Source: Deltaproteobacteria bacterium
GTDB lineage: Bacteria > Myxococcota > XYA12-FULL-58-9 > JABJBS01
NCBI GenBank assembly: GCA_018668695.1
Contig: JABJBS010000215.1
Span: 1 to 47,650, forward strand
Length of the DNA: 47,650 nt
Direction: 5' to 3'
Both the position numbers and the translations under genes were made by a program. Shown in pieces: positions 18,538 through 27,591 of the stretch. How positions within the stretch are numbered: the stretch's first letter is position 1; each line of letters opens with the position of its first letter. The notes under the pieces were generated by a model. It saw nothing but the letters and a program-made list of their open reading frames with translations, did not search any database and was not told the DNA's origin.

Positions 18538-21177
18538 GTGAAAACCGACACTCCCCAAACGATTTTCCTGAAGGATTACACCGAACCCAATTACTGGATC
18601 GATAATGTCGATTTGAGAATTGAGCTTGGAGAAGATGAAACGTTGGTTCATTCCACACTTTCACTTCGTCGCAATGCGAATAGGCCAGCGGATGCAGCTT
18701 TGGTTTTAGATGGCCAAGACATGGAGCTTCGCTCTATCGCTATCGACGGCACCGACCTTGCGGCAGACGATTACGCGGTCGCGGCTGAAACCTTGAACAT
18801 CAACAAGACGCCAAACGTATTTCAGTTGAGCACGACTGTTGCTCTTAAGCCACAGGAGAACACAGCGCTTGAAGGTCTCTATAAGGCCAGCGGTATATTT
18901 TGCACTCAGTGTGAAGCAGAAGGCTTTCGTAAGATTACGTATTACCTAGACCGTCCGGATGTGATGGCCGATTTCACCACAACGATTGTTGGCGATAAGA
19001 AGCTCTACCCAGTTCTATTGTCCAACGGTAACCCAGTTGAACGGGGCGACCTTGATGGTGGCAAGCATTTCGTCAAGTGGGTCGACCCATTTAAGAAGCC
19101 CGCATACCTCTTCGCGGTTGTTGCAGGTGACCTGAAGCACATTGAAGATAAGTACACCACAACCAGCGGTAGAGAAGTGCTCTTACAGATCTTCGTAGAG
19201 CCTGAGAACATTGATAAGTGTGACCACGCCATGCTTGCTCTGAAGCAATCTATGAAGTGGGACGAGGATGTATTCGGTTTAGAATATGACCTAGATATCT
19301 ACATGATTGTTGCTGTGAACGACTTCAACATGGGAGCAATGGAAAACAAGGGACTCAACGTCTTCAACTCGAAGTATGTTTTGGCTCGTAAAGATACGGC
19401 CACCGATACTGACTTTGATGGCATCCAAGGCGTCATTGGCCATGAGTATTTCCACAACTGGTCGGGCAACCGCGTAACTTGCCGAGATTGGTTTCAGCTT
19501 AGCCTCAAGGAAGGCTTGACGGTATTTCGAGACCAGGAATTCTCTGCAGATCTCAATAGCCGCGCTGTAAAGCGTATTCAGGATGTGAAGTTGCTTCGCA
19601 CCCATCAGTTTGCGGAAGATGCAAGCCCGATGAGTCACCCGATTCGCCCTGAAGCATTCATCGAAATCAACAACTTCTACACCCGAACGGTTTACGAAAA
19701 AGGCGCGGAAGTGGTGCGCATGTACCATACGCTTCTCGGTGCAGGTGGTTTTCGTAAGGGCATGGACCTTTATTGGGAACGCCATGATGGCCAAGCGGTT
19801 ACCTGTGATGATTTTGTTTCCGCGATGCAAGATGCCAATGGCGCAGACTTAACTCAGTTTAAGCGCTGGTACAGCCAGTCGGGAACGCCACGTTTGAAGG
19901 CGTCGATGGAATATGATGCGGCGGGCGAAACAGCCACTCTGCACTTTGAGCAAAGTTGTCCGCCAACGCCTGGTCAGGAAACCAAGGAAGCTTATGTAAT
20001 TCCTGTGAAGATGGGATTACTTGGCGCAGACGGCGCAGACATGGCCGTGAGCTTGGAAGCAGGCGGCGAAGCTTTGGCCGAGCGTGTGATTGAAGTTCGT
20101 GAGACCAAGCAGTCGGTGACCTTTCATGGTGTGAAAGAGAAACCAGTGCCGTCGTTATTGCGTGGGTTTTCTGCTCCCGTAATTCTTGATTTTGCATACG
20201 ATGACGCAGACCTAGCGTTCTTGCTCGCCAATGACTCGGATTCTTTCAGTCGCTGGGAAGCAGGCCAAACACTCGGCATTCGCGTAATCATGGGCATGAT
20301 TGAAGATCTACGTGCTGGTAAAGAGCCCCAAATCCCTGAATTGGTAGTCGAAGCTTTCCGTAGACTTCTTACGACAGAGGGGCTTGATAAGGCGCTGCTG
20401 GCAGAGTCATTGACGTTGCCGTCGGAAGCTTATCTCGCAGAGAAAATGGAAGTCGTGGATGTGGATAATATCCATGCTGCTCGTAAGTTACTCAAGGGAC
20501 ACCTTGCAACTTCGTTGCGCGCTGAGTTCGAGACCGTCTTTAACGCCAACCAGGAAGAAGCTGAGTATACTTTCGATGCGGAAAGTGTCGGCCGTCGTGA
20601 TTTAAAGAACACAACATTAAGCTATTTGATGGAGCTTGATGATGCTGCAATCACCACGCGCTGTTTCAATCAGTATGAGGCAGCTCATAATATGACTGAC
20701 GTGATGGCTGCTCTTGGTAATCTTGCAGACACGGATACTGAAGAGCGAACAAATGCTTTTGCTGCATTTTATGACAAGTGGCAAGACGATGCGCTCGTGA
20801 CCAATAAGTGGTTTTCACTGCAGGCGATGGCTGACCGTGAAACAGTGCTTGATGAAGTCAAAGCACTCACAAAGCATCCAGCATTCAGCATGACCAACCC
20901 GAACCGTTTACGGTCTTTGATTGGTGTGTTTTGTATGGGTAACCGAGTCCACTTCCATGCATTGGACGGATCGGGCTATAGCTTCTTGGGTGATACGATT
21001 TTAGCGCTCAATGACATCAACCCACAGGTTGCGGCTCGTTTGATGAGAATCTTGGCCAATTGGCGACGTTTCGATGAGAAGCGCCAAGCATTGATTAAGG
21101 TGCAGCTAGAGCGAATTGTTGCTCACGATGGATTGTCTAAGGATGTATTCGAGGTTGCCTCGAAGAGCCTTGCGTAA
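18538..21177 (+). CDS. pepN: Aminopeptidase N
   Basis: 879 residues, close to E. coli PepN (870). GAMEN is at about 266-270, HEYFH at 302-306 with the third zinc ligand E325, and the Tyr of FYTRTVYEKGAEVVRM stabilises the intermediate. It removes N-terminal residues from peptides in the cytoplasm; no signal peptide is present. The start is GTG with AGGAG six bases ahead. It lies next to, and divergent from, a secreted M1 enzyme, but the two are from different branches, so this is not a recent duplication. Transcription should end at the hairpin at about 21256-21301. Confidence 0.95.
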   Translation: MKTDTPQTIFLKDYTEPNYWIDNVDLRIELGEDETLVHSTLSLRRNANRPADAALVLDGQDMELRSIAIDGTDLAADDYAVAAETLNINKTPNVFQLSTTVALKPQENTALEGLYKASGIFCTQCEAEGFRKITYYLDRPDVMADFTTTIVGDKKLYPVLLSNGNPVERGDLDGGKHFVKWVDPFKKPAYLFAVVAGDLKHIEDKYTTTSGREVLLQIFVEPENIDKCDHAMLALKQSMKWDEDVFGLEYDLDIYMIVAVNDFNMGAMENKGLNVFNSKYVLARKDTATDTDFDGIQGVIGHEYFHNWSGNRVTCRDWFQLSLKEGLTVFRDQEFSADLNSRAVKRIQDVKLLRTHQFAEDASPMSHPIRPEAFIEINNFYTRTVYEKGAEVVRMYHTLLGAGGFRKGMDLYWERHDGQAVTCDDFVSAMQDANGADLTQFKRWYSQSGTPRLKASMEYDAAGETATLHFEQSCPPTPGQETKEAYVIPVKMGLLGADGADMAVSLEAGGEALAERVIEVRETKQSVTFHGVKEKPVPSLLRGFSAPVILDFAYDDADLAFLLANDSDSFSRWEAGQTLGIRVIMGMIEDLRAGKEPQIPELVVEAFRRLLTTEGLDKALLAESLTLPSEAYLAEKMEVVDVDNIHAARKLLKGHLATSLRAEFETVFNANQEEAEYTFDAESVGRRDLKNTTLSYLMELDDAAITTRCFNQYEAAHNMTDVMAALGNLADTDTEERTNAFAAFYDKWQDDALVTNKWFSLQAMADRETVLDEVKALTKHPAFSMTNPNRLRSLIGVFCMGNRVHFHALDGSGYSFLGDTILALNDINPQVAARLMRILANWRRFDEKRQALIKVQLERIVAHDGLSKDVFEVASKSLA

Positions 21178-21255
21178 GGCTCATTTCAAAACGGAGTCAG
21201 CAGCCCCAGGCTGGGCTGTTCCCTATCTATGCTATTTCACTGATCTCGAGTTTAT

Positions 21256-21301
21256 AGACCCATGAAGGGGAGAGCATAACTCTCCCCTTTGTCATGGTCT
21301 A
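21256..21301. terminator. Strong bidirectional terminator between pepN and the subtilase gene
   Basis: The core is a perfect 10-bp stem, AAGGGGAGAG / CTCTCCCCTT, around CATAA (21265-21289). The outer arms TAGACC...ATG / CAT...GGTCTA extend it with a small bulge. A short T/A tract is present on each side. It lies between two convergent stop codons, so it can serve both genes. Confidence 0.85.
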
Positions 21302-23689
21302 TTAGAACCCAAGATAGATTGGGTTAGAGAATGAGTAGGAGCTGGTGTAGCCGCTGAAGCTGGCAGATTTAATACTGCTGCTTGAGCCAAAGGCCCCGGA
21401 ACCAAAGTTCATCGAGATATTGAATCCAGACAAGCTACCGAGGCTAAAGTTGGTCACGGTGCCTGAGTTGTTGGTCACACTGAGCGTAGGGCTAGAGAAC
21501 AAGCTGAAGTTTGTATAGCTACTGCTCAGAGCAACGATTCCGTTACTTGCAAACATACCGCAGTCACCACCGCCGCAGCCACCGTTTCCGCCTTCAGGTT
21601 GCGGCAATGTCCAAGGAGCAGCTGTATAATTATATGCTTGGTCCTCTGGGCACATTTCTGTCTCAATATAATCTATGCCATCCACATTCACTTCCGAGTA
21701 AAGGCTTGTATGCCCTGCACCACAAACAGGATCCGTTGAAGCTGAGCTGGTCATACTTAACGAAACATAGCCATGGTGTTGTAACGCAGTCGCGAGACTG
21801 GCACCGGTAAACGCTGTCTTCTCTGCTGTTGAGTCGGGAATAGGGTCAGCCTCTTTGGCCCATGAGCCACAGCTCATCGCTGAGTTGTATTTCTGCATAG
21901 CCTTACAGACTGTAATACGCTTGCTCGCTCGGCAAATTTTTGAGTGGCAAAATTCAGCCTTCACAGTATTCGTAACGGACGAAGAACCAACGGTGGTTGT
22001 TTCTTCGATGGTTTCGCCAGAGCTGTAAAGGTCTCTCATGACACGTTGAAGTGGGTAGCTCTGATTGTATCGCCACATAGCCGCAGCGGCTGTTGCGACC
22101 ACGGCAGTTCCGACGGAAGTTCCCGTCTGAGCTGTGATGTAGATACTGTTATCGGCTCCAAGATATGAATCGAGGCTGTAGCCAGCTCCGGAAAGCCAGT
22201 TGTCGAGTTGTTCTCTGTGATCCTTTAATGAAACATGGTCCGCATAAGCGGCCAAATGGGCGCGGGCGCCTGCGCGTTGATTCCCAATATCGGAACCTGT
22301 TCTCGTGACTCCACTGACGGCATAAAGCATCGGCTGCGGACGCCAAGTGGAGAGAGATGCGGTATCGATTCCGAAGGAATCGTTATTGTTGTCAGATGCG
22401 GTAGCAGAACCGGCGGGTCCCTCAGCATAGTAGGTACACTCAGCCTCGGTCGGCGCGTTGATTTGCTCCCATTCGGCGGGAAGTAAAGGAGCGTCGGTGT
22501 GGTCTTGTCCACCGGACTTGTTACCACTGGCGGCCAGCATCAAAACACCTTTACACCGTGCGGTACGAATAGCTGTGAAAGCGGCAGCAACGTCTGCTGG
22601 CCATACGCTCTCGATGTATGCTTTGCGGTCGGAGATACTGAGCCCGTTGAATGTTCGGATAGCAACAGGGTCACTTTCGAAGCCGCCGCCATAGGCAGGC
22701 ATCCATCCAAGAGACATGTTGAGAATAAGGCGCTGATTCGGGTTGGGTGAATGGTAGGCTTCCTTATCACGCTGCCATGCGCTTACTTCGCGGTTGATTG
22801 CTTGGGCGAGCCAAGAGATGCTTCCAAATTCACCGCCATTGTGAGTGTCTTCAACAATCATGCTTAAAGCGGTAGCGCTATCGACTATCTCTTCAGCTTC
22901 CACAACGTAGGGGAGTGCCAACTGAGTGGTGATGTCGGCGTGGCAATTTGAGAGTCCATTAGGGCATAGGTGCTTTTCTGCAATTCGGGCCATCAAAAGG
23001 CCGTGGTCGGAGTTGCGGTGGTTGGTTCTATTGCGTGACGCATTAGAGATTGAGTCAGGACCTTCGGTTCGACTGGTGTCTAGAAAAGAAAGTCGAACAG
23101 GCAACGTGCCGTCGTATTGAAAGTCGGCGGCTGAGCTTACCCAACCAGAGTGTTCGAGGAACTCGTCTTCGAAAAGTGGTGCCATGATTTCAGAAAATTG
23201 AGACTTCGGATTAGCTGAGCCATAAGCGCCAACTGCAAAACGGTCCGGATTGATTTGCTTCAGACAGTTTGGGCCACTGTTCGCGTTGCAGAGTAACTGC
23301 TCCAAGTCCACAGGGATATCGCGGCCTGGATTAAATGCGACGGTGTACTGTGTCTCGTAGAGACAGTACTGCTGAAGAGCCCACTCACGTGGTTGTTGAA
23401 AAACGTCATCGTTTCCTTGCTGAGTCGCGAAAAGGGGAGTGACGGTGAATGCAGGGTTCCCGCCAGGAACGTTCGGGGTGGGGCATGCCTGTGCGTCTTG
23501 ATTTTTGATAGCGATGAACCGCTTACGCGACTTGGATTCGTCGAGCCAAGTTGCGGCTGTAGCGCTCAACGCACTTCCATGTGGAGAGACTGCTTCAACG
23601 GTAATGGCTTCGTATTCTGAACCGCATGCGGCCATCAAGAGTGAGGCGGCTAGGGTTGTATATTTCATTGATTTCATTTGGGGCTTCAT
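21302..23689 (-). CDS. Subtilisin-like (S8) serine protease, lipoprotein
   Basis: 795 residues. Signal with lipobox ending A-A-C22. The S8 catalytic triad is visible: D204 (LSFLDTS), H229 (NSDHGLLMA), S525 (GTSVGTAVV), plus oxyanion Asn390 (AASGN). The surroundings deviate from classic subtilases (DHG instead of HGT), so it is a divergent branch. The last about 100 residues are Gly/Ser/Phe-rich (GGNGGCGGGDCG, then repeated F/S/T strands) and end in YLGF, which looks like a beta-rich surface tail. The start is set by AAGGAA nine bases ahead of the ATG at 23689. The gene follows the CHAT gene by 34 bases and is the last of the four-gene locus; the two proteases are very likely cotranscribed. 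Confidence 0.85.
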   Translation of the reverse strand: MKPQMKSMKYTTLAASLLMAACGSEYEAITVEAVSPHGSALSATAATWLDESKSRKRFIAIKNQDAQACPTPNVPGGNPAFTVTPLFATQQGNDDVFQQPREWALQQYCLYETQYTVAFNPGRDIPVDLEQLLCNANSGPNCLKQINPDRFAVGAYGSANPKSQFSEIMAPLFEDEFLEHSGWVSSAADFQYDGTLPVRLSFLDTSRTEGPDSISNASRNRTNHRNSDHGLLMARIAEKHLCPNGLSNCHADITTQLALPYVVEAEEIVDSATALSMIVEDTHNGGEFGSISWLAQAINREVSAWQRDKEAYHSPNPNQRLILNMSLGWMPAYGGGFESDPVAIRTFNGLSISDRKAYIESVWPADVAAAFTAIRTARCKGVLMLAASGNKSGGQDHTDAPLLPAEWEQINAPTEAECTYYAEGPAGSATASDNNNDSFGIDTASLSTWRPQPMLYAVSGVTRTGSDIGNQRAGARAHLAAYADHVSLKDHREQLDNWLSGAGYSLDSYLGADNSIYITAQTGTSVGTAVVATAAAAMWRYNQSYPLQRVMRDLYSSGETIEETTTVGSSSVTNTVKAEFCHSKICRASKRITVCKAMQKYNSAMSCGSWAKEADPIPDSTAEKTAFTGASLATALQHHGYVSLSMTSSASTDPVCGAGHTSLYSEVNVDGIDYIETEMCPEDQAYNYTAAPWTLPQPEGGNGGCGGGDCGMFASNGIVALSSSYTNFSLFSSPTLSVTNNSGTVTNFSLGSLSGFNISMNFGSGAFGSSSSIKSASFSGYTSSYSFSNPIYLGF

Positions 23690-23723
23690 TGCTGAAGATT
23701 CCTTTCTTAGGGGGTAGTACGAC

Positions 23724-26597
23724 TTAATTGGGTGTAATGAGTCTAAAGGTTGACCAGTCGGCGTCTGGGTACTGCTGAGATGCCATGATTTGAGCGTCTT
23801 GCAGCGCCGCTGCAAAATCTCCACTGGTTTGATACGATTTGTAGAGCTGGGTCGTGATATACCGGCTGAGCTCATCTTTGACTGGGCGTGTGGAGGCGAT
23901 AACTACGTTGCTCCCGGCAAGGGCGAATGCTTGAGCCAGCCCTAGGCTCTCGAGTGGAAAAGCTTTATCCGTTTTAGCCGATTCACAGGCAGAGAGAATG
24001 ACAGATTGGGGGGCTTGGGGAAGCACCAGTATATCGCCAATGTTTAGTTGTGTATTGTCTGCTAAAAGCAAAGCGCTGTCGCTGATGACATTTTTTCTGA
24101 ATTGACCGTGACCCGCATAGTGAAAGAGGTGCACACCTTTCATGGCGCTTTTAACTGTGTTGAGGTCAGCGGACTCCCCAGACACCTGATTGACTTGAGC
24201 CAGAAGGTCTTGTTTTAGGATCGTTGAAACAGCTAGCGCTTCTTGTCGAGCAAGAGGTAAGTTGCCAGCCGGGTCGGACACGATCAGTGCTTTGAGAGGC
24301 TCATTGGACTGTGATGATACGCGACTGCGCAAGCTTAGGGAGTACGCGACTTGTGTAAACTGGATGAGCGGTTTGCTGTCGATAGGAAGGCGGTGAAAAT
24401 CGATCTCTCTTAGTTTTCCCCATGGCTGGAAGTAGGCCTTGTTGGCTTGCAGAAGAGTTTCCTTAAATGGGCCTAAGAGTATCTTAGAGAGAGCCTGGAG
24501 GCTCTGTGTTTCAGGTAGATTTCCCAACAATCTGAACGAGATAGATTGCTGGGTTTCTAAAAATCCGACCCAGGATTCTTTTAGCTTAAAGTATGTTAAG
24601 ACGATTTCATTCTCGCCTGGTTTAAACGAATGTGCTTGTGATGTTGATTCAGTGCGCTGCATATCCAACAGTGCAAAGGTTGTATCAAGATTTTGTCTAA
24701 CTTTTCGTTCTAGAGACTCTGCTTTATTCAGGGCTTGTCTGAGTTCATATTCAGGTAGCTGCCATAGGTCCGTTTTGAGATTCTGTAACTCGGTTCGCGT
24801 CTGCTTGTATTGCGCCATGGCTGTTTGCCACTGAGCCATCTTGCCATCTCCAAGGTTCGCGGTTCGCGAGTTCCATTGAAGGTTTTGTAGAAGTTGACTC
24901 CGGGCACGCCGGATGACCTTGAGCGCTTCTTCTACTTTTCCAGATTGAAGCAGAGACGCGACATAGGCTTGGGTGGCCTGTTGGCGATGCGCTAGGAAGC
25001 TTTCTCGCCCGGCATGGATGGGAGCCTGTAAGCTCTCGCGTTCAACATGAGCTTGAGCTTGCTCCCACAAATTTTGAGCCTTTTGATGCTGCCCGAGAGA
25101 TGCATGAGCTGCTGCTGCACCTACCAGCCCTCGCCAGTGAAGGTAGGCATGGGGAGAATTTTTACTGAGTTGACGAAGTTTACTAAAGTGTTGAAGAGCT
25201 AACTGCGGTTGGTCTTGATTTAAATACAGATCCGCGTGAGTTTGTTCAAACCACATTTGATAGTAAGCTGAGACCTTTCCAGTTGCCTCCGCCTTGGCGA
25301 GGTAACGCCTTGCTTCTTTGAACTCTTTTTTGGCCAGAAACATCAGCGAAAGGTTGAGGAGACTATTGGTATCTTCTTGTTTATCGGCATGACAGATCGT
25401 CGTATCTTGGGAGATTTGGAGAGCGTTCTCAAAGTGCGCCGTGGGGTCGGGCAACTCTTTGGCGGGGGTACCCATCGTATCGCTATCGCTTTGACTGTCG
25501 AGCTTATTGAGCAACTGGGCCCAACCAAGGCTATTGAGATTTTCCGCATCTTCACAAGTCGGATTTTCTAGAACGATTCTCGACACTCGGTCTTCAAGGA
25601 CTTTGGCTGCTTGTGCGAATTGGTGAAGATTCATGAGTGCACAGCTGTAAATGTGTGCGAGGTAGTCAGCATTTCGTTGATTGCCAATTTTTTTTGCAAG
25701 CGCCATTGCGCCTTGCGAGAAGTTGAGTGCACCGCGATGATTGCTAGACTTCTCGGCGATGAGAGATTGCGACCAGCGATAAAAATGCTGGCTATCGTAG
25801 TGGTTGGGTAACAAGCCCTGCATTTTGTTGACGTGAAGGCTCGCCTTATCGAATTGCATCCCCATTCGGTAGACTGAGGTCCATGCGTAAGTGGTGGTGT
25901 CCCGAACAGCCGCACCGAGACTCCCGGCTTTGATATGTGCTTCGTAAGCCTGCTCTAATTTTTCGATGGCCTCTGGCGCATTCTTGAGGCTGAGTTCGGA
26001 TCGCCCCAATAAGCTCAAGGCCTCACCAAGCTCCCGAGGCGTAAAGTCGGCAAGTTTTGACTCTAATAGCATCTTAACTTGAGCATGCTTCTTGTTTTTT
26101 CTAAGCTTGGCGGCTTCGAGTAATACAGGGTGCCGAGGTTCGTAAGGTTGTACTTCAAGGCTCCAGGAGCGCGCTTGAGGTTGAGATACGTCAAACGTGA
26201 ATGAGCCTGCTTGCTCCGGCGCAACCAATTGGAATCGTAATCCGTCCTCGGTTTTGATGAATTCGGGATTGAACTCTTTGTTGCCACGTTCGGAGTTGAA
26301 TTGAATGGTTGGTGCTTCGTGTCCCGCAACCCAGAAGGTCAGCTTGTGTTCGGTATCCTCGGTGAACTCAGGCAGTTCACAAGTGGGGCCCTCATAAACC
26401 GTGTGGCAACCGCTGTAATAGGCTTCGAGTGATTCAGGATCTTGCTCGTTCATGACGGTGAACGGATCACAGGCGGAAATGGCAAAACCCATGCAAAGAA
26501 GCCCAGTTACGCTGGCGCGGAGGAGGGTAGCACGTACTTTTGGTGCCCCAACTATTTCCCGGGATGCGTACGCACCCCTGTTTTCATGGCTCAACAT
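23724..26597 (-). CDS. TPR-CHAT domain protease, predicted lipoprotein
   Basis: 957 residues. The N-terminus has a basic start, a hydrophobic stretch and a lipobox I-S-A-C43 followed by D44. A short beta-rich region (about 60-150) precedes a long array of TPR-like helices (about 160-620). The C-terminal CHAT domain (caspase/separase-like clan, about 700-957) has both catalytic residues: H830 in HYAGHG and C871 in ILSACES. CHAT proteases typically cut protein partners when their TPR part senses a signal. The ATG at 26597 is chosen because AGGAAAA precedes it; an in-frame TTG six codons upstream has no such site. It is in a codirectional set with a sigma factor, a membrane anti-sigma-like protein and a subtilase. 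A CRP-like palindrome lies 64 bases ahead. Confidence 0.85.
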   Translation of the reverse strand: MLSHENRGAYASREIVGAPKVRATLLRASVTGLLCMGFAISACDPFTVMNEQDPESLEAYYSGCHTVYEGPTCELPEFTEDTEHKLTFWVAGHEAPTIQFNSERGNKEFNPEFIKTEDGLRFQLVAPEQAGSFTFDVSQPQARSWSLEVQPYEPRHPVLLEAAKLRKNKKHAQVKMLLESKLADFTPRELGEALSLLGRSELSLKNAPEAIEKLEQAYEAHIKAGSLGAAVRDTTTYAWTSVYRMGMQFDKASLHVNKMQGLLPNHYDSQHFYRWSQSLIAEKSSNHRGALNFSQGAMALAKKIGNQRNADYLAHIYSCALMNLHQFAQAAKVLEDRVSRIVLENPTCEDAENLNSLGWAQLLNKLDSQSDSDTMGTPAKELPDPTAHFENALQISQDTTICHADKQEDTNSLLNLSLMFLAKKEFKEARRYLAKAEATGKVSAYYQMWFEQTHADLYLNQDQPQLALQHFSKLRQLSKNSPHAYLHWRGLVGAAAAHASLGQHQKAQNLWEQAQAHVERESLQAPIHAGRESFLAHRQQATQAYVASLLQSGKVEEALKVIRRARSQLLQNLQWNSRTANLGDGKMAQWQTAMAQYKQTRTELQNLKTDLWQLPEYELRQALNKAESLERKVRQNLDTTFALLDMQRTESTSQAHSFKPGENEIVLTYFKLKESWVGFLETQQSISFRLLGNLPETQSLQALSKILLGPFKETLLQANKAYFQPWGKLREIDFHRLPIDSKPLIQFTQVAYSLSLRSRVSSQSNEPLKALIVSDPAGNLPLARQEALAVSTILKQDLLAQVNQVSGESADLNTVKSAMKGVHLFHYAGHGQFRKNVISDSALLLADNTQLNIGDILVLPQAPQSVILSACESAKTDKAFPLESLGLAQAFALAGSNVVIASTRPVKDELSRYITTQLYKSYQTSGDFAAALQDAQIMASQQYPDADWSTFRLITPN

Positions 26598-26660
26598 GTG
26601 AATTTTCCTGTTCAAATCCCAATCGAAGGTGGGGAACTATCCGATACCCGCCTACATCTC

Positions 26661-26676
26661 TGTGATCGGCATCACA
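26661..26676. promoter_or_regulatory. CRP-type palindrome ahead of the CHAT gene
   Basis: TGTGATCGGCATCACA matches the CRP consensus TGTGA-N6-TCACA exactly. It lies between the anti-sigma-like gene and the CHAT gene, centred 71 bases upstream of the CHAT start. On the minus strand a weak -10 candidate, GATAGT (26636-26641), would put the site near -40, a class II position. It can also form a 6-bp hairpin with a CGGC loop. Confidence 0.5.
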
Positions 26677-26757
26677 CAGCTGAGTTTAATTTTGAGATAA
26701 TGTACTTTTTGATCGGCTGATCGATCCGCTCAGGTTTCAGCCAGAAGTTGATGTGCT

Positions 26758-27579
26758 CTATTTCACCAGGATTTCAGTCGAGAGCATTTGCCAATGCTCG
26801 CCGTGGGTTCGAATCCCATCTTGGGCGGCCTGACGGATAGTCGCTTCATCGGGGGTATCCTCGAATCGAGACAAAACCGTGAGCACTCGGTAGGGCTGAT
26901 CTTTTAAGGGAAATGCGAGACCGGCTTTTCCACTGAGGCGAACAGCTCCGCTTGAGCTTATCTGAGTCTTTACTTGAAGAACGGAGAACTCGGATTCAGA
27001 TGCCAGGTAGACCCGGACCATAAAGTCATCGTCTCCCTGAGAACTCGGTCTGAGAAGCAGTTGGACCTGGGAGCCTTGGCTAAACGTGGGTATATCTTTA
27101 GAGGCCTTGTTCTCTCCGCGCATGGCGGCATCGCCCTGGCTTACCTCTAAGTTGTAGCCTCCCAGCTTACTTTCGGTACCTGGGTAGAAGACGGCGACCA
27201 TAGCCAGGGCCGCGGCGCCGGCAAGAGCTGGTCCGAACAATGGAGTTTCGAATTTAAAGAGTGTCTGCAGCCAATTGAGTGGCGAGGGCTTGACCTCGGG
27301 GCTGGGCTCTTTCGATGGCTCTGGATCAGCTGCGCCAACCATGGCCATGAGGCTGTCGGTGAGACTGTCTTCGAAATCATCTCCCAGTGGATTAAACGCC
27401 TTCATCGCTGTGGCGACACTTTCGTCTTCGGTAGCCATCGCTTCCAATTTGTCGAGATCTGCTTCGGAGATCGTACCTTCGGCAAGCTCGACTAGTAGAT
27501 CTTCTTCCGTAAGAGCCTGTTTCTCCAGCTCTTCTTGGGTCACCGCTTTGAATTCCTTCATGAATTGATCATCAGGCAT
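26758..27579 (-). CDS. Single-pass membrane protein, putative anti-sigma factor
   Basis: 273 residues. The acidic helical N-terminal part (about 1-115) should be cytoplasmic. One hydrophobic span (FGPALAGAAALAMVAVFYPG, about 120-140) is followed by a beta-rich C-terminal domain (QVQLLLRPSS, FMVRVYLASE, VRLSGKAGLAFPLKD) that would lie in the periplasm. It starts 12 bases after the sigma factor gene, with AAAGGAG before the ATG. The position and topology are those of membrane anti-sigma factors, but there is no zinc-finger HxxxCxxC motif, so the role is inferred from context. The 3' end overlaps, in antisense, a tRNA-like sequence (26782-26827). Confidence 0.6.
   Translation of the reverse strand: MPDDQFMKEFKAVTQEELEKQALTEEDLLVELAEGTISEADLDKLEAMATEDESVATAMKAFNPLGDDFEDSLTDSLMAMVGAADPEPSKEPSPEVKPSPLNWLQTLFKFETPLFGPALAGAAALAMVAVFYPGTESKLGGYNLEVSQGDAAMRGENKASKDIPTFSQGSQVQLLLRPSSQGDDDFMVRVYLASESEFSVLQVKTQISSSGAVRLSGKAGLAFPLKDQPYRVLTVLSRFEDTPDEATIRQAAQDGIRTHGEHWQMLSTEILVK
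26782..26827 (+). other. tRNA 3'-half-like sequence inside the anti-sigma-like gene
   Basis: On the plus strand, a 7-bp hairpin GAGCATT/AATGCTC is followed by GTGGG-TTCGAAT-CCCAT (a canonical T-arm) and CTTGGGC (an acceptor-3'-like stretch, as in many tRNA-Leu). No matching 5' acceptor GCCCAAG, D-arm or normal anticodon loop is found upstream, so this is not a complete tRNA. It is either an old tRNA fragment taken into the gene, or coincidence. Confidence 0.3.
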
Positions 27580-27591
27580 GGGTGTTCTCCT

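Noticed and set aside
26745-26830. A complete tRNA gene around the T-arm-like sequence
   Set aside because: There is no matching 5' acceptor strand, D-arm or 7-base anticodon loop, and the region is the in-frame 3' end of a protein gene. Only the 3'-half similarity is kept, as a low-confidence feature.
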